From JAMQPK01 sp963782595 (lineage in GTDB: Bacteria; Acidobacteriota; Vicinamibacteria; Vicinamibacterales; JAMQPK01): a stretch of 64,000 nt of DNA. Every line of letters starts with the position of its first letter. Position 1 is the stretch's first letter. The notes below the pieces were generated by a model. The model was not told where the DNA came from. It was given only the letters and a program-made list of their open reading frames with translations, and made no database searches. Made by a program: the position numbers and the translations under genes. Shown in pieces: positions 9,001-16,223 of the stretch. The stretch lies in contig CAWAKJ010000007.1 in assembly GCA_963782595.1 (NCBI GenBank), positions 558,001-622,000 on the forward strand, given 5' to 3'.

Positions 9001-9159
9001 CATCGCGGGGCTGGTGACCTCGACAGACACGCCAGGGAGCACGCCTCCCGAGTCGTCTGTGAGCAGTCCGACGATCGCGCTCTGAGCCGAAGACACTGCC
9101 GGGACCATCAAGAGCATGGCCAGACCGAGCAGGATCCCCAGACCGAGTCTCTGCTTCAT
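6094..9159 (-). CDS. TonB-dependent receptor 1 (Oar-like)
   Basis: 1021 residues from the ATG at 9159, which follows GGAGGTAAGGAG and gives a clean signal peptide (MKQRLGLGILLGLAMLLM). Residues ~25-110 form a carboxypeptidase-regulatory-like beta-sandwich (VGLLTDDSGGVLPGVSVEV). A plug domain follows (ARDVIDALPISRNVMG, then GGGGIRLNSILKDGGNQFSG), then a long outer-membrane barrel that ends in the aromatic RLALNYKF. It should import a large substrate through the outer membrane with energy from TonB. No SusD-like partner, TonB or ExbBD gene is nearby. It is the closest paralogue here of the frameshifted receptor at 32285-35285. Confidence 0.93.
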   Translation of the reverse strand: MKQRLGLGILLGLAMLLMVPAVSSAQSAIVGLLTDDSGGVLPGVSVEVTSPAMIEGSMTTVTDSQGRYRFVEMRPGTYKLTFSLTGFGTVVREGITLPSNFTATVNGEMKVGSLEETINVSGTAAQVDVQQATRTTVIARDVIDALPISRNVMGLAVIVPGVRPGTPDMGGVQTTEQVGLRARGLGGLDGDQLVEGMSIQSYEGTSLSFLDDTLQAEMTVSTAAIPADTGGGGIRLNSILKDGGNQFSGSAFMGGTKGTWVKDNIDDRLRSRSLNVANGIDHLEAFTGSLGGPILRDKLWWILSARHQSTETTVANVPKFVTATDGTQYKATNDLYVRSLSTRLTWQAAEKYKIAGFLERWWHKKGHSIGAGVDPRAGEQRDPRNAHHAIGNMKLTAPVTSRWLLEAGWSFAEFYWRGGSPSGTPAGTAHDFPFTPEWYATAPTTDTALNRAFPDKCIYALLPAPNGCTGWNATREQRQESVHNEAKFMASYVTGSHNIKFGLENDWGPGRQRKNTRNGHLQQRYTNNQPTQVEVFNNPVIQPAYVAYDIGIFVQDSWTIKRLTINPGLRVQWVETGMYESSMAAGRFAPARFIEEEKGLIDFGADYSPRFSAVYDLFGDGRTALKTSWSRYYRNYDGDIAANAYGRAGERSELRTWLDRNLVAGTNNPSGAAGTCPGIRVLPTDCDGVAQDSEIGISPSGGAFSSPNRPDRQPLNLQRQYNDEFTAGVQHQVSPRLAVGAMFYKRKIADLAFQDRLNISETDYTRFETPMPDVSRDPDVAAVLKAGEMVPVYNLNPAKLGVFNVGVVDRSDTTNDTLYTGFETSFNVRLPGGAMVFGSWTMEHTLHRWCDNNDNPNGPTTTGQFNPTAATTGVDAPLGGRFCDQTQFGYPFIQEVKFAGNYTLPYSIDIGAVLQSYGGVERIIQWAPEATRFPGGVRTQTETFILSPPGSIFYDRWNQFDLNVKKNFRHNNKVLTLQVDIFNVLNANAIRAANNTVGASLGNATTIMLGRFPRLALNYKF

Positions 9160-9245
9160 ACTCCTTACCTCCGTAGTCCTTGCTTGTGGGAAAGTGTTTT
9201 GTGGACGAAATTCTAACGCGTCAAGATTTGAAGTCAAATTAAACC

Positions 9246-9257
9246 TTTACCGGTAAA
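9246..9257. promoter_or_regulatory. Palindromic operator-like site upstream of TonB receptor 1
   Basis: TTTACCGGTAAA is a perfect 12-bp palindrome with a central CG pair, as LacI-family operators often have. It lies 87 bp upstream of the receptor start codon and 26 bp upstream of the divergent methyltransferase start. A near copy precedes the receptor at 54110. Which regulator binds is not known. Confidence 0.5.
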
Positions 9258-9282
9258 CCTGATGAGAACTTAGGACGGGATT

Positions 9283-9939
9283 TTGGATTTAATCCGGAAA
9301 ATTGGCGAGGTTTACGACCGCTACGCGCTTCCGCGAATCGTCGATTTTGCGATGAAGCGGGACGAGGCCACGCGGTTACGCGCGGCCTACGTGCCCAAAG
9401 CGAGAGGCGTCGTGCTCGAAGTCGGCATCGGGTCCGGTTTGAACCTGCCGTTTTACACAGACGCCGTCACGCAGCTCTATGGCGTCGATCCATCGGCTGA
9501 GCTTCTCGCGATGGCACGCACGCGAGCGATGTCGGCTCCATTTCCAGTCGAGTTGTTTAACCAGGGAGCCGAGCACATTCCTCTGGCTACCGCGTCGGTC
9601 GATACGGTCGTCGTCACATGGTCACTCTGTTCAGTTGAGGATCCGCACGCGGTGCTCGCCGAGATGCGGCGGGTCCTGAAAACCGATGGGGCCGTCATTT
9701 TTGTCGAGCACGGCCTCGCGCCCGAGGCCGATGTCAGATCGTGGCAGAATCGTCTTACGCCGGTCTGGCGCCGGCTTGCAGGCGGCTGCCATCTGAATCG
9801 GTCTATAGCCGAGATGATTCGCGACGCTGGATTCGCGATCGCCGACCTGCGCACTGAGTACGTCCCCGGTCCGCGCCCCATGACGTTCATGTACGAGGGA
9901 ACCGCTCATGCCGACGATTCGACTCGCAACCGAGGCTGA
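9283..9939 (+). CDS. Class I SAM-dependent methyltransferase
   Basis: 218 residues, TTG start with a GGACGGGA ribosome-binding site. Residues 43-57 hold the SAM-binding motif I (VLEVGIGSGLNLPFY), followed by acidic GVDPS (motif II), GAEHIPLATASVD and a motif-IV/V region LKTDGAVIFVEHG. The layout is that of the UbiE/phospholipid-methyltransferase-like group (Methyltransf_11), cytoplasmic. Its 3' end overlaps the next gene by 32 bp, so it heads a three-gene operon with the GNAT and the amidase. Confidence 0.88.
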   Translation: MDLIRKIGEVYDRYALPRIVDFAMKRDEATRLRAAYVPKARGVVLEVGIGSGLNLPFYTDAVTQLYGVDPSAELLAMARTRAMSAPFPVELFNQGAEHIPLATASVDTVVVTWSLCSVEDPHAVLAEMRRVLKTDGAVIFVEHGLAPEADVRSWQNRLTPVWRRLAGGCHLNRSIAEMIRDAGFAIADLRTEYVPGPRPMTFMYEGTAHADDSTRNRG

Positions 9940-10525
9940 CGCTTCGGCGATTGCCGCCATCTACGGGCCGTACTGTAGCAGCAGTGTCGTGTCGTTCGAG
10001 GAAACCGCGCCGACGGCCGAACAGATGGCGCAGCGGATCCGTGTTGTCATCGGGGCTGCGCGCCCATGGATCGTGCTCGAGGACCGAGGAGTCCCTGTCG
10101 GGTATGCGTATGCCTCGCCCCACCATGAACGCGCGGCGTATCGCTGGTCGGTGAGCACGGCGATTTACGTCAGCGGGGCGCACCACCGCCGCGGGGTCGG
10201 GCGCGCGTTGTATACGACGCTGTTCGATATGCTGCGCCACCTCGGCTACTACACGGCGACCGCGGGCATCACCTTGCCGAACGCGGCGAGCGTGGGGTTG
10301 CACGAAGCGTTTGGGTTCGCGCTGGTTGGTGTGTATCGTGGCATCGGCCACAAGATGGGCGCGTGGCACGACGTCGCCTGGTATCAGGCGGCGATTCAAC
10401 CGCCGCTGATGCGTCCCTCCGATCCGCGTCCAATCGCCGGGCTGCACGACTCGCCGGAATGGCACGAGGCCATCGCGCGAGGATTGGACTGGTATGAGAA
10501 GGGGAAAGTAGAAAGTAAAAAGTGA
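9908..10525 (+). CDS. GNAT N-acetyltransferase (phosphinothricin acetyltransferase-like)
   Basis: 205 residues. The acetyl-CoA loop is HHRRGVGRAL (about residues 96-105). The N-terminus IRLATEADASAIAAIYGPY and the segment SVGLHEAFGFALVGVYRGIGHKMG..WHDV follow the Pat/Bar subgroup, which acetylates phosphinothricin-like or methionine-sulfone-like amines; substrate is inferred only. The last residues (KGKVESKK) are coded by an intergenic repeat word AAAGTAGAAAGTAAAAAG that runs into the stop codon. The stop overlaps the ATG of the amidase gene. Confidence 0.88.
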   Translation: MPTIRLATEADASAIAAIYGPYCSSSVVSFEETAPTAEQMAQRIRVVIGAARPWIVLEDRGVPVGYAYASPHHERAAYRWSVSTAIYVSGAHHRRGVGRALYTTLFDMLRHLGYYTATAGITLPNAASVGLHEAFGFALVGVYRGIGHKMGAWHDVAWYQAAIQPPLMRPSDPRPIAGLHDSPEWHEAIARGLDWYEKGKVESKK

Positions 10526-12144
10526 TGCCGACTCGCTTCGCTCTGATCGTGCTGACATTCGCAGCCCTGCAGCTTGCTACGGTAGCTCAGCAGCCGCCGT
10601 TTTCTGTCGTCGAAGCGACCATCGCAGACATCCAGGCGGCAATGCAGCAGAAGCGCATCACGTCGCGCGGCATCGTGCAGCAGTACCTCGATCGCATCGC
10701 GAAGTACGAAGACCGCCTCAACGCGATCATCACGCTGAATCCACGCGCGCTCGACGAAGCCGACCAGCGCGATCGCGAAAGGGCACTGGGGAAGATCCGC
10801 GGGCCGCTTCATGGCGTGCCGATCGCGCTCAAAGACAACATCCACACGACCGACATGCAGACGTCGGGCGGCGCGCTGGCGTTCAAGGGGTTCGTTCCAC
10901 CTTACGACGCGACGGTGACAAAGCTGCTCCGCGACGGAGGGGCCATCATCGTCGCGAAAACTAACATGACGGAGCTCGCCAACTGGATTGCGACCGGCAT
11001 GCCGGGTAACTACAACGGCCTGGTCGGCTATGGGTTCAACCCCTACGACCCTCGGACCGACCCGCGCGAGAGCACGAAAGACGGTCGTCCAGCGCTCACG
11101 CCAGCCGGGTCCAGCTCGGGCGCGGGCACTGCGGCGAATTTCTGGATGGCGAACGTCGGCACCGAAACATCCGGGTCTATTCTGTCCCCGGCAAATCAGA
11201 CGATGATCGTGGGAATCAAGCCGACGGTGGGACGGATCAGCCGGTACGGCATCATTCCCATCACAGCCGATCAGGACACAGCCGGACCCATGGCGCGAAC
11301 GGTGTCGGACGCGGCCATTCTGCTCGGCGTGCTCGAAGGCGCCGCTCCCGACCCGAACGACGCGAAGACACGGGCGTGCCCGCGCGTGCCGAACGGAGAC
11401 TACTCACGCTACCTCAACGCGCGCGGACTCGAGGGCGCGCGAGTCGGAGTACCTCGTGCGACCTTCGTCGACGAGAGCCGGCATGGCGGCACTTTGAGTG
11501 AAGTGATCGCGATTCTGCGGAAGCACGGTGCCACCGTTATCGATCCGGTCGATTTGCCCCAGCCGCCGCTGCCCGTCTGCCGCGACGACACGGGCCTCAA
11601 AGGTCGAGACGAGAACTGCTCGATCGTCTTCAAGTACGGAATGAAGCGCGATTTCAATGCGTGGCTGGCTTCGCTCGGTCCTGGCGCGCCGGTGAAAACG
11701 CTCACCCAGTTGCGCGAGTGGAATCGCGCGCACCGCGACGAGGGTGCCATCAAGTATGGCCAGGCGCAGCTCGACAATTCAGACAACGTGGATCTCGAGG
11801 CCGATCGCGCGCGGTATCTTGCCGATCGGGAGAAGGACGTACGTCTGACCGCAGCCGAAGGCATCGACGCCGTCTTGAAACGTGAGCGGCTCGACGCACT
11901 GATTTTTCCAGGATCGGTTGGTGCGGCTGTTGCGGCCAAACCCGGTTATCCGACGGTGATAGTGCCGTTCGGCTTTGTGCCGAATGAGCCCGAGCCCCCG
12001 TTCCCATCGGGCTTCGCAGCGCGGCCGTCACCGCTGGGCGTCAGCTTCACCGGGACGGCGTGCAGCGAAGCGCGCTTGATCGAACTGGCCTACGCGTTTG
12101 AACAGGCGACCAGGCGCAGGGTACCACCGGCTGAATTTCCCTAA
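10522..12144 (+). CDS. Secreted amidase (amidase-signature family)
   Basis: 540 residues with a signal peptide ending near LATVAQQ. The amidase signature is present: catalytic Lys in PIALKDNIHT, the GSSSGAGTAA loop with the cis-Ser, and the nucleophile Ser in GTETSGSILSPA, giving the Ser-cisSer-Lys triad. Such enzymes hydrolyse carboxamides. The signal peptide argues for a periplasmic hydrolase and against a GatA role. The start overlaps the GNAT stop by 4 bp, so translation is probably coupled. Confidence 0.92.
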   Translation: MMPTRFALIVLTFAALQLATVAQQPPFSVVEATIADIQAAMQQKRITSRGIVQQYLDRIAKYEDRLNAIITLNPRALDEADQRDRERALGKIRGPLHGVPIALKDNIHTTDMQTSGGALAFKGFVPPYDATVTKLLRDGGAIIVAKTNMTELANWIATGMPGNYNGLVGYGFNPYDPRTDPRESTKDGRPALTPAGSSSGAGTAANFWMANVGTETSGSILSPANQTMIVGIKPTVGRISRYGIIPITADQDTAGPMARTVSDAAILLGVLEGAAPDPNDAKTRACPRVPNGDYSRYLNARGLEGARVGVPRATFVDESRHGGTLSEVIAILRKHGATVIDPVDLPQPPLPVCRDDTGLKGRDENCSIVFKYGMKRDFNAWLASLGPGAPVKTLTQLREWNRAHRDEGAIKYGQAQLDNSDNVDLEADRARYLADREKDVRLTAAEGIDAVLKRERLDALIFPGSVGAAVAAKPGYPTVIVPFGFVPNEPEPPFPSGFAARPSPLGVSFTGTACSEARLIELAYAFEQATRRRVPPAEFP

Positions 12145-12159
12145 AGGTGTTCGCACGAG

Positions 12160-12243
12160 TTTCGACGCAGAGACGCAGAGAAAGCTTCGCAAACCCAAAA
12201 CACGACGACACTCCTCTGCGTCTCTGCGCCTCTGCGTCGAAAG
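12160..12243. repeat. GCAGAGACGCAGAG-type inverted repeat
   Basis: Left arm 12160-12182 (TTTCGACGCAGAGACGCAGA) pairs with 12214-12242 (ending CTCTGCGTCGAAA). It fills the gap between the amidase and OsmC genes and could act as a transcription stop or RNA stabiliser. Confidence 0.85.
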
Positions 12244-12264
12244 TTGTTAAGATTCTTCTGACAT

Positions 12265-12675
12265 ATGCCGCGGACAGTCAGCGTTGAAATCGAACAGGTG
12301 GGGCCATCGACCGGGCAGGCGACGGCGCGTACGCACACCGTATTTGTCGATCGGCCGAGTGACAAGGGAGGCAACGATCGCGGCCCTCTGGGCGGAGAAT
12401 ATCTGCTGGTCTCGCTCGGGGGCTGTTTCCTGAGCACGCTGCTGGCAGCCATCCGGACACGCGAGGCGGATGTCTCGGACGTGCACGTGTCTGTGGCCGG
12501 CACCATCGGCGGGGTACCCGAGCGATTCGAGTCGATGACGCTGCATGTCCGCGCACGTTACACGGACGAGGATCTGATGCGAAAGCTCATCGCCATCGCC
12601 GAACGTGGATGTCTGGTGACCAACACGCTCAAGGAGGCCGTAGCCCTGTCCGTGCACCTGGAACAGACACGATGA
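12265..12675 (+). CDS. OsmC family protein
   Basis: 136 residues. The two redox cysteines of the OsmC/Ohr fold are in place: Cys54 in LVSLGGCFLST and Cys116 in AERGCLVTNTL. The N-terminal DRGPLGGEYLL segment is also typical. Proteins of this family reduce organic hydroperoxides, using the cysteine pair and lipoyl or thiol donors, in the cytoplasm. The stop overlaps the start of the next gene (ATGA). Confidence 0.9.
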   Translation: MPRTVSVEIEQVGPSTGQATARTHTVFVDRPSDKGGNDRGPLGGEYLLVSLGGCFLSTLLAAIRTREADVSDVHVSVAGTIGGVPERFESMTLHVRARYTDEDLMRKLIAIAERGCLVTNTLKEAVALSVHLEQTR

Positions 12676-13151
12676 ACGGCAGGCGCACACTTGTGGCGAT
12701 CGCCCTCGTCCTGGTTTGTAAGGCCGCTGTCGCGCAGCCTGCAGGGATTCAGCGTGCGAGTTGGCTGCGAGGGTGCTGGGAGTTGCCAACGCCGAACGGT
12801 AGCGTCGAAGAAGTCTGGACCGCGCCGAAAGGCGGGAGCATGCTCGGTCTCAGCCGGACGATTCGAGACGGGAAGTTGGCGGAATATGAAATGGTCGTGC
12901 TGCGAGAGCAGGGCGACCAGCTTGCGTATGTCGCGCATCCATCTGGCCAACGGCCTGCGACGTTTCTCTCAAGCCGCGTAAGCACATCGGAGCTGGTGTT
13001 CGAAAATCCAGCGCACGACTTCCCGCAGCAGATTGGCTATCGAGTAGACGGGGACACCCTGCTGGCGTGGATCAGCGGATCGCAGAACGGAAAAACCCGG
13101 CGGGCGGAATTTCCGTACAAGAGGGTAGGGTGCGCCTCCCCCCGAGACTAG
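12672..13151 (+). CDS. Secreted DUF6265 family protein
   Basis: 159 residues from the ATG at 12672, which overlaps the OsmC stop and opens a signal peptide (MNGRRTLVAIALVLVCKAAVA). The body has the family pattern of a small lipocalin-like beta-barrel: GCWELPTPNGSVEEVW, PKGGSMLGLSRT and ENPAHDFPQQIGYR. No enzymatic role is established for the family. Coupling with OsmC suggests coexpression. Confidence 0.82.
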   Translation: MNGRRTLVAIALVLVCKAAVAQPAGIQRASWLRGCWELPTPNGSVEEVWTAPKGGSMLGLSRTIRDGKLAEYEMVVLREQGDQLAYVAHPSGQRPATFLSSRVSTSELVFENPAHDFPQQIGYRVDGDTLLAWISGSQNGKTRRAEFPYKRVGCASPRD

Positions 13152-13354
13152 GCGGTTTTCCGGATCAGCTCGGCGCGCGACCTGGCTGCCGGGCGCGATG
13201 GAAAGCGCAGCACAGGATGCCGGGGTTCGCCGATTGCCCAGCCCGGTGACTCGTATCCGCACGCGATACACTGCAGACACACCTTGTTCTTATCGAAGTG
13301 CAGATAGTCGTCATGTCCCCGTAACGCGCACAAGATTCGTCTCAAAGTCCCCAT
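13148..13354 (-). CDS. Small CxxC/zinc-ribbon-like protein
   Basis: 68 residues from ATG at 13354 (TAGGACATGTT upstream). It reads MGTLRRILCALRGHDD, then VCLQCIACGYESPGWAIG and a basic C-terminus (RPAARSRAELIRKTA). The Cys-x2-Cys-x2-Cys-Gly cluster, with the earlier Cys and His, could hold one zinc. I recall similar short proteins from other acidobacterial genomes but know of no assigned function. Its stop overlaps the end of the convergent DUF6265 gene by 4 bp. Confidence 0.65.
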   Translation of the reverse strand: MGTLRRILCALRGHDDYLHFDKNKVCLQCIACGYESPGWAIGEPRHPVLRFPSRPAARSRAELIRKTA

Positions 13355-13431
13355 AACATGTCCTACGGTATAAGACGCAAAACGGTTTGCCGACGGTTCC
13401 CTCACTGGGACTAACGTCGCGACGCCAGAGA

Positions 13432-13920
13432 ATGAACGAAATAGGTCAGGTGACCATCGGCGAAGCCACCGCGCAAGATGCCTCGACGTTGCTGAGGCTG
13501 ATGGTGGTGGCATTCGAGGAGTACGAAGGTGTGCTCGATCCGCCCTCCGGGGCACACGCGGAAACGCTGGATGCCGTGTGCAGAAAGCTGCAATCGGGCG
13601 CCGCGGCGATGGCCAGGGTAGACGGGGAGCCGGCCGGGTGTGCATTCTACGAACTCCACGACGGTAATCTCTTCTATTTCGGGCGCCTGTCGGTGGTGCC
13701 CGGATTCCGCAACAAGGGAATCGGTCGCGCACTACTCGACTACGTCGAGCGGCGCGCGAAGGACGCGGGAGCCGACGGCGTGCGCCTCGGCGTGCGTTTG
13801 CAACTTCCGCACCTGCTCGCGCGCTACGAACGTCTGGGATATCGCATCGCCAGATATATGACCCATAACGGTTATCCGAATCCGACATACGTGATGATGG
13901 AGAAACGGTGGGCGTGTTAG
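13432..13920 (+). CDS. GNAT N-acetyltransferase
   Basis: 162 residues from ATG 13432; a TTG at 13387 would add 15 residues with no domain content. The acetyl-CoA site is VVPGFRNKGIGRALLDYVE (about residues 84-102), preceded by the beta4 strand LFYFGRLSV. The specificity is not evident. The next gene begins 1 bp after the stop, so it is likely transcribed with the DUF6282 and lactonase genes. Confidence 0.85.
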   Translation: MNEIGQVTIGEATAQDASTLLRLMVVAFEEYEGVLDPPSGAHAETLDAVCRKLQSGAAAMARVDGEPAGCAFYELHDGNLFYFGRLSVVPGFRNKGIGRALLDYVERRAKDAGADGVRLGVRLQLPHLLARYERLGYRIARYMTHNGYPNPTYVMMEKRWAC

Positions 13921-13921
13921 C

Positions 13922-14860
13922 ATGCCGCTTCCCATGAAATCGATTCTGCTCACCGCTGCGATGGCGCTAACCGTCGTGGCGGCCGGCGCGCGCCAGGCCA
14001 TTCCGCAGGCAACCGGTGCCAACGCTGTGCGCGATCTGCGCGGCGCGGTCGACATTCACGTCCATTCCAATCCCGACAAGGTGCCGCGCGTGCTCGATGG
14101 ACTCGAGGCGGCCCGCTACGCCAGCGAAAAAGGCATGCGCGCCATCGTGCTGAAGAGTCATTGGGACCCGACGGCGGGTCTTGCAATGCTGGCGCGCAAG
14201 GCAGTGCCCGGTATCGAAGTGTTCGGAGGCATTGATCTCAACCTTCCCGTCGGCGGTATGAACGTCCACGCCGTCGAACACATGGTGCAGGCCAATGGCG
14301 GTTGGGGACGCGTGGTGTGGATGTCGACGTTCGACGCCGAGAATCAGGTGCGATCGTCGAAAGCCGACCGGCCGTTCGTCCGCGTGTCGCAGAACGGCGA
14401 GCTGCTTCCGGAAACCAAAGCGGTGATTGCGGCCATCGCCAAACACCGGTTGGTGCTCGCGAGCGGGCACGTGTCTGCAGCCGAAGCGTTGATGATGTTC
14501 GAAGAGGGGCGCCGTGTGGGTGTCCGGGCCATGGTCGCCACGCATGGCATGTCCACGCCGACCGCGCTGACCGTCGAACAGGCGAAACGCGCCAATGCAC
14601 TGGGCGCGTTTGTGGAATTTACCGGCGATACGATGCAGGGGCCGAACGCACGCGCGAGGGTCGATCGGATCGTCGCCGACATACGAAGCATCGGCGTCGA
14701 GTACGCCATCGTGTCTTCCGACCTCGGCAAGGGAGGCGCAGAGCTGCCGACCGAGGGGTTCGCGACCCTTCTCGAGGCGTTGCGTCAGAAGGGCTTCACC
14801 AATCAGGAGCTCGATCGGATTGCGAAGGAAAACCCCGCGACGTTACTGGGGTTGAAGTAG
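13922..14860 (+). CDS. Exported amidohydrolase-like protein (DUF6282 type)
   Basis: 312 residues with a signal peptide (to about ...VVAAGARQ). The fold looks like a metal-dependent PHP/amidohydrolase barrel: DIHVHSNPD (metal-binding HxH), KSHWDPTAG, ASGHVSAAEAL, ATHGMST and VSSDLGKGG supply His and Asp ligands in the order expected. It is probably a periplasmic hydrolase of unknown substrate. Confidence 0.8.
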   Translation: MPLPMKSILLTAAMALTVVAAGARQAIPQATGANAVRDLRGAVDIHVHSNPDKVPRVLDGLEAARYASEKGMRAIVLKSHWDPTAGLAMLARKAVPGIEVFGGIDLNLPVGGMNVHAVEHMVQANGGWGRVVWMSTFDAENQVRSSKADRPFVRVSQNGELLPETKAVIAAIAKHRLVLASGHVSAAEALMMFEEGRRVGVRAMVATHGMSTPTALTVEQAKRANALGAFVEFTGDTMQGPNARARVDRIVADIRSIGVEYAIVSSDLGKGGAELPTEGFATLLEALRQKGFTNQELDRIAKENPATLLGLK

Positions 14861-14872
14861 GCGTGAAGCTTG

Positions 14873-14900
14873 TCATGGCAGATGGCAGATTTGGCAAATT
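14873..14900. repeat. ATGGCAG-type microrepeat
   Basis: CATGGCAGATGGCAGATTTG is the same word used in the hairpin at 43933-44001. It occupies the whole leader of the next gene, which therefore has no visible Shine-Dalgarno. Confidence 0.6.
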
Positions 14901-14903
14901 GAA

Positions 14904-16127
14904 ATGAGATCACGCCTCCTCCTCTTGTTAGCCGCCCTCGCCGTCATGGCGGCGTCCGTCATCCGCGCACAGTCGAACCATGGCACGCTCATCCTCTACG
15001 CGGCGAATGGCCCCGATCTCACGACCTTCGCGGTGAACGAATCGGATGCGTCGCTCAGAAAAACGTCGAGCGTCACGTTGCCGTTTGCCGTGCAATACGT
15101 CTGGGACCATCCGTCGAAGGGGTTTCTCTACGCCGCGTGGAGCAACGGCATGCAGGGGGATCGTCACGGCGTCACGGCGTACCGCGTCGACAAGACAACT
15201 GGCGCGCTCTCGCCCCACGGCCAGCCGATCGAGCTGCGGCATCGGCCAGTGCATCTGACGCTGGACGCCGGCGCCACTCACGTCCTGGTCGCCTACAACA
15301 ACCCGAGCAGCCTGAGCGTGCATGCGCTGAACCGTGACGGCACACTTGGCGACGAAATACAGCAGCCGGCTCCGTTGGATTCCGGCATCTACGCACACCA
15401 GATTCGCGTGCATCCGTCCAACAGGATGGTCGTGCTGGTGACGCGCGGCAACGGACCGGCGGCGAACAGGCCTGAAGATCCAGGCGCGCTGAAGATCTAC
15501 GGCTACCACGACGGCATCGTGACCAATCGGCAGTCGATCGCGCCGAACGGCGGCTTCGGCTATCAACCGCGCCACCTGGACTTCCATCCCACGCTTCCGG
15601 TCTTCTATCTGAATCTCGAACGGCAGAATCAACTCCAGGTCTACCGCGTGAACGGAGACTCGATCGAGCCAAACGCGCTGTTTACGAAGGACACCCTCGA
15701 CCATCCCGACGCGAGCAAGCCGGCGCAAATGACGGGCGCCATTCACGTGCATCCGAACGGACGATTCGTCTATCTCAGCAATCGTGCCAGCGGGACGACG
15801 GGCGTTGGCGGCAAACCCGTTTGGGAGGGCGGCGAGAACACAATCGGCGTTTACGCGATCGATCAGAAGACGGGCGAGCCGACCCGCATTCAGAACATCG
15901 ACAGCAGCGGAATGCACGCGCGCACGTTTACGCTCGATGCCGCGTCATCGCTGCTGATTGCCGCGAATCAGAATGCGGTGACGAAAGCTGATGGCACGCT
16001 TGTTCCCGCGTCGCTCGGCGTCTTCCGCATCGGCAAGGACGGGAAGCTGACGTTCGTGCGGAAGTACGATGTCGAGTCCGGGCAGGGGCGGAGTTTGATG
16101 TGGGCGGGATTTTTGAGGCTGCGATAA
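14904..16127 (+). CDS. Secreted lactonase-family beta-propeller (6-phosphogluconolactonase-like)
   Basis: 407 residues with a signal peptide (cleavage near SVIRAQS). Seven-bladed propeller of the YkgB/Pgl group, with repeated motifs VWDHPSKGFLYAAW, VHPSNRMVVLVTRGNG, HVHPNGRFVYLSNR and the late LLIAANQNA. The family ranges from 6-phosphogluconolactonase to muconate-type lactonases; export suggests another lactone or a binding role. A paralogue sits at 36310. Confidence 0.88.
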   Translation: MRSRLLLLLAALAVMAASVIRAQSNHGTLILYAANGPDLTTFAVNESDASLRKTSSVTLPFAVQYVWDHPSKGFLYAAWSNGMQGDRHGVTAYRVDKTTGALSPHGQPIELRHRPVHLTLDAGATHVLVAYNNPSSLSVHALNRDGTLGDEIQQPAPLDSGIYAHQIRVHPSNRMVVLVTRGNGPAANRPEDPGALKIYGYHDGIVTNRQSIAPNGGFGYQPRHLDFHPTLPVFYLNLERQNQLQVYRVNGDSIEPNALFTKDTLDHPDASKPAQMTGAIHVHPNGRFVYLSNRASGTTGVGGKPVWEGGENTIGVYAIDQKTGEPTRIQNIDSSGMHARTFTLDAASSLLIAANQNAVTKADGTLVPASLGVFRIGKDGKLTFVRKYDVESGQGRSLMWAGFLRLR

Positions 16128-16129
16128 CA

Positions 16130-16212
16130 GTCGCAAGGCGCAAGTCGGAAGTCGCACGGCGCAAGGCGGGTGCAAGTCGAAAGGCGCACGTCTGAAGTCG
16201 GAAGGCGCAGGT
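16130..16212. repeat. AAGTCGxAAGGCGC microtandem array
   Basis: About nine degenerate units of the words GCAAGTCG, GGAAGTCG and AAGGCGC. The array grades into the GGAGGA ribosome-binding site of the following gene. Related arrays are at 18893-18980, 39631-39672, 41643-41713 and 62899-62952. Confidence 0.85.
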
Positions 16213-16223
16213 CTGGAGGAGTG

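Noticed and set aside
16130..16212. Possible CRISPR array
   Set aside because: Units are 6-10 bases, contiguous and degenerate, with no spacers and no cas genes in the window.
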